Positions 1 to 12,720 of a stretch of 64,000 nucleotides of DNA are shown in pieces (position 1 is the first letter of the stretch; the number at the start of each line of letters is the position of its first letter). The translations under genes and the position numbers were made by a program. The DNA is from Amaurobius ferox (Eukaryota; Arthropoda; Arachnida; Araneae; Amaurobiidae). A model generated the notes under the pieces. It was given only the letters and a program-made list of their open reading frames with translations. It had not been told where the DNA came from and made no database searches. The DNA lies in NCBI GenBank assembly GCA_951213105.1, contig OX578136.1, positions 69,802,730-69,866,729 of the forward strand, in the 5' to 3' direction.

Positions 1-558
1 TCATAAAATGCGAAATTAAATAACCATTTTAATTTCTTTATACTTCTAATCGTTGAGTAAAAGCTTGTGAAATATAAAACATGGAGGTAGATTTTTCCAT
101 TTACATTCATGTTTCAAACAATTCATGCTTTCAGATAGTGACTATTTAATGCAAAAATCCTGTATCAAACTCAAAAATAAAGTTTTAATTCCCTTTGACG
201 TTTTAAACAAACGATTTTTATCCTTTCCGTTTGGATAAACCACGGAGTTGGAGAGTATAACTTCTATAAAAAAAGTTCCGTTTTTCATTAATATCTCGAC
301 AACCCCTGGTCTTAGAAACTCGAAACTTGGGCAAAATTTATGGGGGGCTATTTCAAGGCCACCCACAAAATTTCATTAAATTCGGTTCAGCCGTTCTCTC
401 GTGATGATGAAACAAACGAAAGTTTCGTTTTTTACTAATATCTCGAGAACCACTGGTCGTAGAAATTCCAACCATAGACTAAATTTTAAATGGGGCTATT
501 TCTAGGCTACCCACAAAATTTCATCAAATTCGGCTCAGCCGTTCTCTCGTGATGATGG

Positions 559-600
<42 letters not shown>

Positions 601-1209
601 TTTTCATTTTTATTTATATAGATTGAAAATCTGTCTGTCTGTCTGTTTGTCCCATCATCACGAGAGAACGGCTGAACCGAATTTGATGAAATTTTTTGAG
701 TCGCCTGGAAATAGCCCCACTTAAAATTTAGTCTATGTTTGGACTTTCTACGCCCAGCGGTTCTCGAGATATTAGTAAAATACAAAACTTTCGTTTGTCT
801 CATTATCACGAGAGAACGGCTGAACCGAATTCAATGAAATTTTGTGGGTAGCGTTAAAATAGCCTCCCATAAATTTTGTCCAAATTCTGGGTTTCTATGA
901 CCAGGGGTTGTTGAGATATTAATGAAAAACTGAACTTTTTCCTAGGACTTCTAATCTCTAACTCCGTGGTTTATCCAAACGTAAATGATGAAAATCGTTT
1001 GTTTAAAACGTCAAAAACAAATAAAACTTTATTTCTGAGTTTGGTGGAGAATTTTTGCGCTAATTAGTCACATCTGAAAGCATGAATTGTTTGAAACATG
1101 AATTTAAATGGAAAAATCTACCTCTATGGTTTATATTTTTCACAAGATTTTACTCAACGATGAAAAGTATAAAGAAATCAAAATGGTTATTTTATTTCGC
1201 ATTTTATGA
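1..1209. repeat. Large foldback (palindromic) element with a GACA/TCTG repeat near its centre
   Basis: The outer left sequence tcataaaatgcg at 1-12 returns as its reverse complement at 1198-1209, and the two halves stay complementary, with scattered mismatches, to the centre. The arms meet around 600-606 and 624-630, leaving a loop of about 17 bases. Next to the loop lie a long GACA run (about 563-600) and a shorter TCTG run (about 631-650). Within the arms a block containing agccgttctctcgtgatgat recurs, so each arm also holds an internal duplication. No transposase-like ORF is present. The small ORFs here are arm readthrough. It resembles a foldback or MITE-like non-autonomous element. The left end sits on the window edge, so its true terminus and any target duplication cannot be seen. 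Confidence 0.85.
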
Positions 1210-2781
1210 GGTAGATTCTATCTTATACCATGTTGCTCGGCAACGCAATAACATTAAATGTGTTTGTTAATTATTAATATTTTTTTTCGAGTTGAATAAT
1301 AAATAAATGAATATAAAAATATATTTTAGAAAAAAATGGTTTGATTTTTCTTTTAATTACATTAATTGCGAACTGCGTACATCACTTTCATTTATTTTGG
1401 CAAGGAGGTTTCAAGCTTATGTATTGTGTTTAGCTAATAAACTCATATATTCTGTCTACCCAGAAAATCCATTTATCCGATTGTTGAAACAGAAAAAGAG
1501 TAGAACGGGTATATCTTCTAATAATATTTTAGTGTTTTCATTTATTATATACGAACTGGAACAATATATTTTATTCAAATCTGCGAATTTAGAGCTACGA
1601 ATTTGGCTGAATATCGCTAACTTGGCAAATTTCTTAAAGTTTGCCAAATTGATTGATATGTCTCCAAATTGATAAAAACGATGTAAATCAATAAAATTTA
1701 TTTTGTTTTGCTAGAAGAAAGTACTGAACTGGTGTTTCGTTAGCATTTGTCTATCAGTCCAACCGTCTTACTTAGTAACACATTTAGCGAATTTTTAAAA
1801 TATCACCAACGTGATAAAAATGTTTGTAAATCCATAAAAATATCTTGAAATTGATAAAATTGCACTAAATAAATGAAATTGTGTTTTTTAGGGGATAATA
1901 TTTTGATGATGGTTCGTCAATTTATTGCCAAGTGGGACTGTCATTTCTACAGTGAAACTTGGCGATAAATTTGGCGATTTTTTAAAATGCCGAAAAACCT
2001 TCATTAGAGATCGCTTTATTCAGACGATATTTTAACCACCAATTTATATGAAGCAAATCATAACTTGTCGCTTAGCAAGGAATTTAAATTCAGTGTGTTT
2101 ATGAGGAAGAAGATTTTTATTAAATATTTTCCGATTTTAATAATGAAGATATGTATATAAAAGAAATTTCATTGTCATCGTATTTTTGACTGGATAATAT
2201 CAATTACGATCTTCAGATTTAAATATTATTATTATTGATGTTTCCGGGGATTATTGATTCAGAGATTATTCATATTTTCAATTTCTTATGCCAATGTTTT
2301 TTTGCGGAAAAAATGATTGAAACTCATATATTGTACGTTGTACGAGTAATCTTCTACAAATGCACGGCTATGTCTTCTAATGCATGAGAATATAAATCGT
2401 ACAGGTATATTGGCATATATTTTGGCATGTAATCTACTAATACAGGTTATATATTCTAATATTCGCGTATATAAGTAGTACGGGTCCCATACAATTTTAT
2501 CGCTCTTATTTTGCATATATTGGTTCAATTCCATATTATTTGTAAATTTGCTTACAAAAAAGGCCAGGATGTTTTATTCTTCAGATCTGCCCGTGAAGAT
2601 AATTTTGAATAGCGAGAACAGACATTCCTTAACTTCTTTTTAGGAGCATTATATTAGATATTTTATCAGAATATTTTGATTAAAAATGCCATTTAGTATA
2701 CTATGGGAATTTGCACATGATTGTGAGTTTTAAGTTTCTTTATATTATATACTCCGTACGAAGAACGTGTATGCTGCTAGT
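1210..2781. other. AT-rich sequence without recognised gene
   Basis: I see only short ORFs rich in Asn, Ile, Lys and Phe, with no recognisable domain, and no long repeat. Several local runs of the type aaattgataaaa occur around 1660-1860. Nothing here supports a gene call. Confidence 0.6.
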
Positions 2782-3890
2782 AAGTTAATAAGAATGAAAT
2801 AAAGGGATTCATTGATCAAAATTAATTGAGAGCAGAATCTACTCATAAGCTTAGGTCACTTTATTAGAAATTTCCATGGCAACAAGAATACTGTTTTTAA
2901 TTTTATCTACTGAAGAGGGATTTGAACAAAATTTGGAGACCCAAATTGGTTTATTAGAGGAGGAGGGTTTGCAGAGATGAAATTTTTTAGAAAAAGGACA
3001 ATCGAAAATGTAATGGTCAACGTCACCGAATTTATTGCAAATACAGTTAGAGGTGTATTTAATTTTGAAAAAGTATAGGTAATCAAGAAAGGGGTCATGA
3101 CCAGTAAGAAAGTAAATTAAATGAGGTATTTAGTAAAAATTTGTAAATTTGAATTCACGATAGGAAGTAAAACAGGATTCTAGCCAGATCACCAGTCTTG
3201 GAATTATAATCATTAATATAATTTTGCCAAAGATTAAGGATATGAGATTTACAAAAATTTGAGAAGAGCGAGAAAGAAAAGGGAATAGTAAGAGGGGAAC
3301 TAGAGATAGCAGCAATTTTGGCATGGTAATCAGCAATTTCCTTTACAGATATATTATTGTTAGCTTTTACCCAAGAAATATTAACAAGGTTTTTGGCAAA
3401 GAGAGCTTTCGATTTAATGGAATTAAGATAATTAGATTTATTTTTAAGAGCTTAAATGGAAGATAGGGTATCGGAAAAATATTTACAGGGGTATTATTAG
3501 TGGAAGCCCAGTCAATTTCAAAGGAAAAAGCGGTAGGTTCGGCTTGAAATACTGTATTCCTTTTGTCAAGTTTATAGGAGAGAACCTTTTCCAGAACATA
3601 ATGTTTAAAAAGACAGACTGAAAAACCAGTATCATTGTCAATATTTGAACCATCAGTATATATATCATAAATAGCAGAGTCTTTATCCATTCTGGTAACT
3701 AAATTTACGGACCATTTAAGTCTGAAAGTGACCCTAATACGACTACCACGTATTCAGTAGACTCTGGAAGATTGAACGTCGATTTCAAATTGAGAGGATA
3801 ATGACCACTCAGGATACTAAACTGGGTAAAAATAGTAGTATCAGGAGTCTAACCTGAGGTAAAAATAGCAGTAGGTGATCAGTTAGATTG
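2782..3890 (-). pseudogene. LINE 3' end: RNase H and zinc-knuckle fragment
   Basis: This is the reverse-strand, 5'-truncated and frameshifted end of the same LINE family found at 48.6-51.7 kb. Reading the minus strand, an RNase H start with the TDGS motif (near 3650) is followed by AFSFEIDWAS, then a WVKA-type segment and a Cys/His knuckle with the pattern CICNKF...HYIFDC near 3000. The ORF end and the first 3' UTR bases (2782-2870) match the plus-strand copies almost base for base. RNase H would remove RNA from RNA-DNA hybrids during target-primed reverse transcription. Frame breaks near 3430 and 3330 make this copy dead. The upstream RT is absent. Confidence 0.8.
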
Positions 3891-3965
3891 TAACAGTTGC
3901 CCATCAATCTGACATTAGAGCTTGGAGAATGCAGAGATCACTTCGAAGATAAGGGCTTGCAATTT

Positions 3966-4110
3966 CATCCCAGCTCAACGGTAGAGCGTTGGCTGGCCAG
4001 TTCGGAGATCCAAGGTTCGATTCGATTCCTGGTGGGGGCAGCAAGTCTCTTTCCAAACTTCTATCTACAAAGTATATACAATAATTATTTGTGTGCAAAA
4101 AGCTGAGCAA
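3966..4110 (+). mobile_element. tRNA-derived SINE
   Basis: A polymerase III A box (agctcaacggtagagcg, near 3972) and a B box (ggttcgattcgattcc, near 4013) lie at tRNA-like spacing. The B box carries a five-base duplication (gattc) relative to the usual GGTTCGANTCC. A related copy in reverse orientation at 51.70-51.81 kb shares the head (tagagc..tggctg.ccag) and the first body bases (caag.ctcttt). Two dispersed copies sharing the same non-tRNA body favour a SINE over a tRNA gene. Confidence 0.7.
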
Positions 4111-4585
4111 CCCACAGTTGTAAAATTTGGTACAGCGGAACTTACGATTAAGTCCAAAATCACCTTGGAGCTATATTTTTTTTTGCAAATTTGAATTAGT
4201 TTTCAGTTATTAAATACTGAAACTCCTTTTGAGCGATTTTCGTACAAATTGATTTCTCAGCAATCGAAAATTTTATAGCAGAGTTTTCATCTTAATAATT
4301 TCGGAAAGATAGAAGAATGATTTATTTAATGAGACTTAAACCAATTCCTTAGAATAATTTTTTTCATATTAAAAAAATTAAAATTCAGTTAAATATGAAA
4401 AATTTGTGAAACTTCATATGTATATTGTAGAATCCGAAAATTAAAGAGTGTCACAGATCCTGATTTCGGCATAAATATTGGGTGATAACTTCGCATTATA
4501 AGAAAAATGCTTTTTAATTAATCTTTCTGAATGTTCTATGAATTTTATTGTGAAACTTCAATTACATTTTGAAAGCAGTTATAGC
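4111..4585. other. AT-rich spacer without gene
   Basis: No ORF, repeat or RNA signal that I can support between the SINE and the tandem array. Confidence 0.5.
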
Positions 4586-5905
4586 TACAGTGCAGATTGC
4601 AACTTTTCCTCCCTCTTTTTCTTCGACCCAGACCGTCTGACTTACCAGAAAGGTGTAAGGTATAACTTTTCCTCAGTGAATAGGTATTACTCATTTGTTC
4701 TGTACTTTTAACGTGGGTATATACAAAGCACCCTAATAATCAGTGGTATTTGGACGTAACGGTCGATATGCCCAACATTTTGAAAGCAGTTATAGCTATA
4801 GTGTAGATCGTAACTTTTCCTCCCTCTTTTTCTTCGATCCAGACCGTCCGAGTTAACAGAAAGGTGTAAGGTATCTTTTCCTCATTGAATAGGTATAACT
4901 CATTTGTTCTATACTTTTAGCGTGGGTATATACAAAGCACCCTAATAATCAGTGGTATTAGGACGTAACGGCCGATATGCCCAACATTTTGAAAGCAGTG
5001 ATAGCTATTGTGTAGATCGCAATTTTTTCTCCCTCTTTTTCTTCGACCCAGACCGTCTGACTTACCAGAAAGGTGTAAGGTATAACTTTTCCTCAGTGAA
5101 TAGGTATAACTCATTTGTTCTATACTTTTAACGTGGGTATATACAAAGCACCCTAATAATCAGTGGTATTAGGACGTAACGGCCGATATGCCCAACATTT
5201 TGAAAGCAGTTATAGCTATTGTGTAGATCGCAACTTTTTCTCCCTCTTTTCTTCGACCCAGACAGTCCGACTTACCAGAAAGGTGTAAGGATATAACTTT
5301 TCCTCAGTGAATAGGTATAACTCATTTGTTCTATACTTTTAGCGTGGGTATATACAAAGCACCCTAATAATCAGTGGTATTAGGACGTAACGGCCGATAT
5401 GCCCAACATTTTGAAAGCAGTGATAGCTATTGTGTAGATCGCAATTTTTTCTCCCTCTTTTTCTTCGACCCAGACCGTCCGACTTACCAGAAAGGTGTAA
5501 GGTATAACTTTTCCTCAGTGGTATTAGGACGAAACGGTCGATATGCCCAACATTTTGAAAGCAGTTATAGCTATAGTGTAGATCGCAACTTTTTCTCCCT
5601 CTTTTCTTCGACCCAGACCGTCCGACTTACCAGAAAGGTGTAAGGTATAACTTTTCCTCAGTGGTATTAGGACGAAACGGTCGATATGCCCAACATTTTG
5701 AAAGCAGTTATAGCTATAGTGTAGATCGCAACTTTTTCTCCCTCTTTTCTTCGACCCAGACAGTCCGACTTACCAGAAAGGTGTAAGGATATAACTTTTT
5801 CTCAGTGAATAGGTATAACTCATTTGTTCTATACTTTTAGCGTGGTATATACAAAGCATCTTAATAATCAGTGGTATTAGGACGTAACGGTCGATATGCC
5901 CAACG
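4586..5905. repeat. Tandem array, 210-bp unit with 143-bp derivatives
   Basis: The marker aggtgtaagg recurs at about 4651, 4861, 5071, 5281, 5493, 5636 and 5779, giving spacings of 210, 210, 210, 212, 143 and 143. The two short units lack a 67-bp block that starts with gaataggtataactcat. Each unit contains cccagaccgtccgactta and the adjoining caga aaggtgtaagg segment. That stretch is the reverse complement of the 3' tail of the 5S-derived SINE at 57.05-57.44 kb. The array ends abruptly at about 5903 in an unrelated GC-richer segment. ORFs across it are periodic artefacts. Confidence 0.9.
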
Positions 5906-6039
5906 CCGGAGCTGGGTACATCGAAAGCTACGCTCGGACACTAGCGTTAGGTAACGATTGCTAGCGCATGGACCAAGGCGTAATTCGACGAGTACAGCGT
6001 TAACATCGTTAGTTGAGTGGGCTGGGCACAGCGGCACCT

Positions 6040-6430
6040 GCGATCACGCAGCGTGAGTAACGTGAAACGTACTTAATGATGAAACCGAAGAGGTCAGGCG
6101 AAAATGCAAGAATGACTTAGAAGTTACAAAATGACACTTAATAAATAATAAGTACAGTAATGGCTCAAAAGAGCGACCGCCGACCTGAATGCACGTCTCA
6201 CAGGGTCGAAGGAGGGATTGCCGAACTTTCTCGAGCAGACCAGGCATGTCGCGCATTTCAAAAGCAGCGGCCGAAATTCTGTCAACGAGTTCCTCTTCAG
6301 ATTCAAGGGGAGTGTCATAGAAGAGACTCTAGAGATATCCCCACAAAAGGAAGTCAAGGCATGACAGATCGAACGTGGGGGGCTAAGCTATGGAACCACG
6401 TTGCCCAATGCATCGCCCTGTAACGCCTTT
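6040..6430 (-). pseudogene. C-terminal fragment of a mariner/IS630-type transposase
   Basis: Read on the minus strand, two overlapping frames join into the usual end of an IS630/Tc1-mariner transposase. A weakened 'FLWGYLK'-like segment lies near 6350, then a TP..SEEELV.RI-like stretch, then RDMPGLLEKVRQSLLR followed by C.TCI..GGRSFEPLL near 6150. That last pattern is common at the C-terminus of arthropod mariner-like transposases. At least one frameshift and no catalytic core remain. The segment is GC-richer than its surroundings, which suggests insertion. Family placement is by motif memory only. Confidence 0.5.
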
Positions 6431-6509
6431 ACGTTTCATTTTTGCCCGATAAACAATGACGAAAAATGTTTTGTTTGGTATGTACTACCATCTCGTAAAG
6501 TTTGGCCCA

Positions 6510-6511
<2 letters not shown>

Positions 6512-6581
<70 letters not shown>
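6512..6581. repeat. (TA)n microsatellite
   Basis: Uninterrupted TA dinucleotide run of about 70 bases. Confidence 0.97.
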
Positions 6582-6584
<3 letters not shown>

Positions 6585-7435
6585 ACTCAAGAGAGGATAA
6601 TGTGCAGCAAAATTTTATTTCTCTATTCTGAAAATCGAGAACAGCAAAAAGGAACAGACATCTTTTACCAAAAATTCTGGTTTTCTCTATTTTCTTCTCT
6701 GCGGGATACATATTTTAGAAGAATGTAATGGGAAGCGTGTTCGTACCAAACTTTCATCACTTGGTTTGAGGTCAACGCATGAAAGATTCAGCAGAACTTA
6801 TGACCACGTTTCCTCTTCTCTGCTGATTCGATTTTTATATTGTGTTGGTCTGCTAAAGGAATAAACACAAATTGCTTTGACACCATAGCCAAAGGACGTG
6901 ATAGAGGGTGCTTTAAGTAGATATCAGGATGGAAAACATGAACAATTGAACGAGTAACATCCTTCTATGTTAAAAAAAATATAATTTACAAATTTTAGTA
7001 ATATTGATTTCATTCAACATTATTAATCACAATATTTTCTTATGTAAATGTTTTCTTAAATTACCTTCATCTATATTTTAGGGTATAAATTGTATATTGT
7101 CGTATAATTATTGCGGCGTGTATAAAAATACTCTATTCAGTTATGAATGCATTATGCATTATAAACTATTTATATAAAATAAGTCCTGTTTAAAAAGTTA
7201 AATAGTCATTTTTCGCATAATGTTCTTATCAAAAAGCCTATGATATAAAGTATGAGGAGTTAAGAGTTAACATGCTACTTTCTCGACATATTCTGTGTTT
7301 TGCATCTAAAATGGAAATATTTATAAAGATCAATCCGTGTAATTCCATGATTATATTAGAAATGCAACGATGCCAGTTTTTTGAATTTATCACAACCTAA
7401 AAAATTATTTTTACTTTCCCTGCAATACATGGCAA
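6582..7435. other. AT-rich spacer without gene
   Basis: No coding or repeat structure recognised apart from low-complexity AT. Confidence 0.5.
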
Positions 7436-7439
7436 TGTA

Positions 7440-8330
7440 TAGGGGAAGTATTGAAATCATGCCGAAAATCGCAAATCGGGTTTTCGACGGATTTGCAGGT
7501 TTCGACACCTCTAAAAAACGAAAAAAACTATTTTTAGCATGACCTCAGTGTATGTGACTGTTATTGTTGTTGAAACCCAGACCGTCCGACCTACCAGAAA
7601 GGTGTAAGGTAACTGTTTGGACGGTCGGGAAGCAGTGTATGTGACTGTGTGTCTGTCTGTGCAATGTATGTGTCCAATGTGACTGTGTGTCTGTCTGTGC
7701 AATGTATGTGTCCAATCTAACTCAATAACTAATGGACCGAATTTTATAAAATTTCGTAGATAAATCTGTTGGGTATGATCCTGGTGCTGCTTAGCTTTTG
7801 GTACGATTCGTAAAAACAGAACCCGTCTTTTTTTGAGAAATGGCCAGTAAAAGTTTCATGTATCCACTTTAGCTAAAATACTAATTGACCAAATTTCACA
7901 AAATTTGGTAGATAAGTCACTTATGGGATACTCTGGTGCTGATTAGATTTTGGTAGAATTCGGAAAAGAACAACCTGACTTTTTTTACGAAATGGCCAGC
8001 AAAAATCGCCAAAATCTAAACGAAAAAAAAAACATATGCTGAAATGCATCAATTAAATTCTTGTTTTAAACTCAATTTTTTACAAAGAAAAGAATATAAC
8101 ACACTCAATTAAACTTTAGGACTAACCGTTCTCAAGATATTTGAGATTTCTTGCATTTTCGCTACGCCGCTTTCGAAAAAATTTTCAATTACCAAATAAA
8201 AACAGAAATTGAATTAAAAATACAAATTTAGTGTTATTTTGGGCAATTAAACTCAATCTAACGAATTATTAAAGAAATAAAGAAAATATGAATTGGAGTC
8301 TTCAGGGAAAGTCATGTACTGCCCACATCG
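7440..8330. repeat. Dispersed repeat shared with the interior of element H at 30.5-31.4 kb
   Basis: Phrases such as actaatggaccgaatttta, tacgattcgtaa, gaaatggcc and ctagccgttctt/ctaaccgttctc recur in the same order at 30.53-31.35 kb. Similar 'aatggaccgaattt' wording occurs in many arthropod repeats. No coding capacity is seen. A short SINE has inserted at 7561-7632. Confidence 0.7.
7561..7632 (-). mobile_element. 5'-truncated copy of the 5S-derived SINE with 15-bp target duplication
   Basis: The 72-bp segment is the reverse complement of the 3' tail of the SINE at 57.05-57.44 kb, from the (CAA)n end (here ttattgttgttg) to the cttcccgaccgtcc stem. It is flanked by perfect direct repeats cagtgtatgtgactg at 7546-7560 and 7633-7647. 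This is the signature of a 5'-truncated insertion by target-primed reverse transcription. The tail stem (gaccgtcc at 7580-7587, ggacggtc at 7619-7626) is fully paired in this copy. Confidence 0.9.
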
Positions 8331-11300
8331 GATTTTTCTATAACGTACTTGGTATCTTTCGAAAGGATCAGGATATTTCATATGGTCATTTTATTGGTAG
8401 CGACGAATTACTCTGTTGATATTTTGTGTGATTAAATTATAAGTATATTACAAGTTGTTTAATTGTTTTTGTCAATATCAGATATTTTTAATGTCCAAGT
8501 AATGACATATATTGGACAAAATAATGAACCATGAACGTATTATTAATGTGAAAAAAAAATGCTGAAATGTTGAAATACTGAAAGGTAGATTATGGGATAT
8601 GACGTAATTCATACCCCTCTATAATTCCTTGTTAAAGATCAAATATTGTGATGAATGCTTGGGTTGCTTTTCACCATATTGAATTCCCTCTGGTAAAAAT
8701 GACATTTACAGTTTTTATTTGAAGGTCATTTTTGCTTGATCAGGGCGACAAATTAGGTGTCTGTGGTTACAAATTTGTGAAGTCTCGACAATGGGACGTT
8801 TCGGAAACTACTCGAATTTTATAAATTGGCTGGATTTACGATTACTTTTGGATTTACTTTTAGATTTACTCCTTTTTTTTCAATTTCCACGTAGGGTTTA
8901 TAATGAGTCGCCATTCAGTCAGTGGGAGTTGACGTGATACTATAAAAGTGAATGGTAAAATAAGTCAGTCTTTTAAGAACAGAATCAGCTGCATTAAGAA
9001 TTAGTTGAGCATATCTATTAATTTCTGTTCTTTTGTACCAGATAGTTATGTTGCGAACTTGTAAGGTAGCTTATAAAATAGCTTATAAGATAAATTGTAA
9101 GATAGTTTATTAATTATATATTTGTCCTGTTTATGTTTAGTGCTGATTTAATTATTATCCAAAAATTTGATCTCATCCTTGTATCTTGCGAATACACTGA
9201 TTACAGAGGATGCATTGTAACAATATTAATCCAAGAGTATTTTTTTCGAAATAACAAAGTTGTTTCCATTTTTTTTGCTAGCGGAAAACGTCCATTATGA
9301 TAGGTACAAACATATAAGTAACCAAATACGATCGTCCTGTTTATATAAAATTACTTTTGACTGACAATTTAATTATTCGAAATGTGTAATATATCGTACT
9401 TAACTTAAGTTTAACGAAAAAAATCCATAATATAGTTATAAAATTATTTACTGACAGCCATTAAAATACTACGAAGTAAAATTAGAAAATAAACGAAAAT
9501 TACGAAAGCTGTAATGGCTCTCCGAATAGCTCTTCCCTTTTCATTGCTAGTAAATATATATTGATAGCCATGGAATGACCTTATTTTTGAAGTCGGCATT
9601 CACTGAGTGTAATTAAATGTTTTATTCTTATATTTTGAAGTAACGATAAAAATTACTGGAAGACATTTGGGATACATAAAATATATCAGATACAGAAAAT
9701 ACGTGATTTTTCAGCAGGCTCAAAATAATCTCAATTTATATGTCTCGATTAATTGTATTGATTTAGGGGAGATTGGGGGAGGGGGGTAGGACCCCAGAGT
9801 AACAGACGTCCAAGGACATGATAACCCCCCACGTGATGTCACCGTCGCTGAAGTATACTAAATGAAAAATGTTAATTGTCATCTTTTAGTGCTTAGTACA
9901 GCATGGATCAAAAAGACTGTCAATCTGGCGGTTTTGTCTGAAATTGTGAGATTTGTGATAAGTTCTACATATTTTCTATTTATTTTCCCGATATCAATTT
10001 ATTTTATTAGAATATTTGAAGAAAATATTGAACACGCCAGTGTTTTATTATCACTATTAATGCCTATTTTCTGTAAAAATTCAATAATACATGAACTTGC
10101 AAGTTCGTTACATATTTTATAAAAGCGTAACAAACGGGGGCAGGATGAACCAGGTAAAAAGTACGTTCTAAAATTTGACATACGTAATCAGGACTTTCTT
10201 CCAAATGAGAAGACAGCAAAATCACCAACCCATAAGTTCGAGCTGACTATCGATGAATCTTTACCACGATGGATTTCACAAGTAAAGAAATATAAAAGCT
10301 TCTAGTTGTTGTTGAAAGAAAAACGCAGAAGAGAATAATTGGCTCATTTTCTGTTTAAACTCGCTCAAGTTGAAGTAGATAAAAAACGCAAATTAGGAGG
10401 TCTCTCATAAAAGGCGAAACAAAAAATTTCTGTGCTACGTCTGGCAAAACTTTGTGCCTGACGTTGTGGGTCCTATATATAGAATCATTTACGTTACTTC
10501 ACATTTTATTTCTTTTGCAGCGAAACAAAACGAAGTTATCAAAAATATGGATTCAATAGGAAAGGTAATTTATCTGAGAAATTTGTTGTAGTTACTTTTT
10601 ACTTATGCGTTTTATATACATTACAAACATATTTCCCCTTTTAGTGGTATGGGAATTTTCGAACTATTAATTTTACTTAATCTTTTTCACATGTTTTAAG
10701 AGTTGTTTCTTCTCAGGTTAGCTGATTTTCAGAACGCTGAAACCTCGGCAGAAGGCTGAAAATGAATCTTTTAATAATGATTGACCTCTATAAAAAAAGT
10801 AAAACATTTAAGAAAATTTCTTAAGCAAATATATATTTCAGATTTCAATCTATAACGTAAAGAGAAAAAAATCTAAATAATACAATTAAATGTAATTCTT
10901 ACTTATATTCATGATTTTGAATATCACGAAGCATTTTTAGTATTAAATGAATTTGACATAAATCACTTAGCTTTTACTTAGTTTAGTTAATGGAAATTTA
11001 ATTAAAACAAGCGTTTCATGGATATTAATAGATAATGTGAATTTAATAAAAACAGTATTAACTTGATTTCAATGTATTATAGATATATGTAGAATAGATG
11101 TTTTAAGGAGTAATCAATGTTTGATAAAAAAGTATTTTCTAATGAAATAGCAATGTGAACAAAAAAGTTTGAACAACATTAAGAAATATTGTAAATCTAA
11201 ATTTAGCGATAAAAGTTAGTAATCAAATCGTTTGTTTCAACTCCCGTAAGTTACCGGAAAGTATATATGCTACCAGAAAACGTATATGTTACCAGAAAAT

Positions 11301-12337
11301 GTTTGAATGTTTCAAGTTGCTAGTGTTAAAATAACTTGAAGTACAATCCCACTGCATACAGCGACATCCATGGACCGGTTTCACATCTATTATGAGCTCG
11401 TTACCATGAGATAGTCGATATATGAAATGACTGTAAGAAACCTCTCTATACTCCTGAATTTAGAGAACCTCCATAGGAAATGACGACCTTATTCCTACAC
11501 CACGTCCTACCACTTCATATTTCTTCAAACTATAACTCAGGTTATACGGATTTTCAATGGCCAAGTTTATAGTCATAAAACTCGCCTGTAAGGATGTTTC
11601 TAAAATTTTGCTCTCATTACATTAAACTGCATCTAAGGAAGGTTCTACTCATTTCATGGGTTCATCAACAAATTCTCACTGACACATATCAAACGGGAAT
11701 TTAGTTTCTCAGTGCCAGCCATGTTTGCCAATTCTCATAGCGGTTCGTAAAATTACGACAAAATTTGTTTTTTTTTTTGCTATCATTGCAAATCGGATAT
11801 TCTAAGTTAGCGAGCACATAAGCGTGAAACCGACTCATGGATCTTGTTATCTGCAACGGGAAGATATTTCAGAGTTTTGGAAACGCTTCTTACAGGTGGT
11901 TTTTACGACTATCAATAAATTTGTTTCAAAAACTTTCAAAATTATATAACTGATGTCTATATTTCGTATGAACGGTAAATAATGCTTCTGCACTTGTAGT
12001 ATTATATGTAATCACTATTTTATTCGTCGAGGTGGGTACCTGTTCTTTGAACGGAATGAGTTGACTTTTAGTCGCAAGAACTTTAAAGGCAGAATTTTTT
12101 CAAAAAGAGGGACCTATGCCTCTGTTATACCAATGGATTGTACATTTTGATAAAACTGATCTAACATTGACACTTGTTGGGTCTATAGCTATACCTTTAA
12201 TCATCTTCCCATATCAGTTGGCTACGAAAATATATGTTTCTAGTTGTTACCTATAACCTATGAGTAATTGCCCTGTAAAATGTTTTATTTATTAAATGCC
12301 AGCCAGTTGACTATTTAGTCATAGGGCTTCGTACTCT
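8331..12337. other. Long AT-rich stretch without recognised gene
   Basis: No supported ORF, RNA gene or long repeat. One GC-rich island at about 9768-9850 (runs of G, then cccccc and tgatgtcaccg) resembles in character the ends of the dispersed repeat at 14.54 and 63.57 kb. Short ORFs are at background level. Confidence 0.55.
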
Positions 12338-12720
12338 TCAATATTTTTCTACAATACAATTGCAATGACATAATGCAGGGCATTCGTCAATGTGCGCAGC
12401 GGTCATGTCTTGTCCAGTTAAACACAAAACACACGCAGGTGAATTGACAATATTAAAACGAAAGAGATGGGCACGAAGATAATCGTACCCAGTCAAAAGT
12501 CTAAAAGTGGCAGTCGCAGCTGCACGAGGAGCAGCAGGAACACAATGGGGACTGGTGCTAAGAACACTCCAGAGCTTAGCATGAGAAGAGCAAACAGCCT
12601 CAGTACGGAAGGAATGTCTAAAGGCTCTATTTATTTCTAGTATTGATGAATGAAAGGGCAAATTTCTGTTCGAAGAATTTCTGTTCCACTGTAAAGTTTG
12701 GAGTTTGGGAATGATGCGGT
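12338..12720 (-). pseudogene. LINE C-terminal fragment (zinc-knuckle region after RT/RNase H)
   Basis: The 107-residue minus-strand reading has the pattern RLLTGYDYLRAHLFR, then CVLC...MTAAHIDECPAL. This CxxC...HxxxxC knuckle follows the reverse transcriptase (or RNase H) in many arthropod LINEs and is thought to bind nucleic acid. Nothing of the RT core is present, so this is a 3' fragment of a different LINE from that at 48.6 kb. The upstream part was presumably never inserted (5' truncation). Confidence 0.7.

Noticed and set aside
3968..4040. Functional tRNA gene
   Set aside because: The B box has a five-base duplication, stems do not pair well, and a second copy shares the downstream non-tRNA body.
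4586..5905. CRISPR array
   Set aside because: Units are adjacent with no unique spacers, the period is 210 bp, and the genome is eukaryotic.
12338..12661. Complete small gene of 107 codons
   Set aside because: The Cys/His pattern and TGYDYLRAHL wording match the C-terminus of LINE proteins, so it is a fragment.
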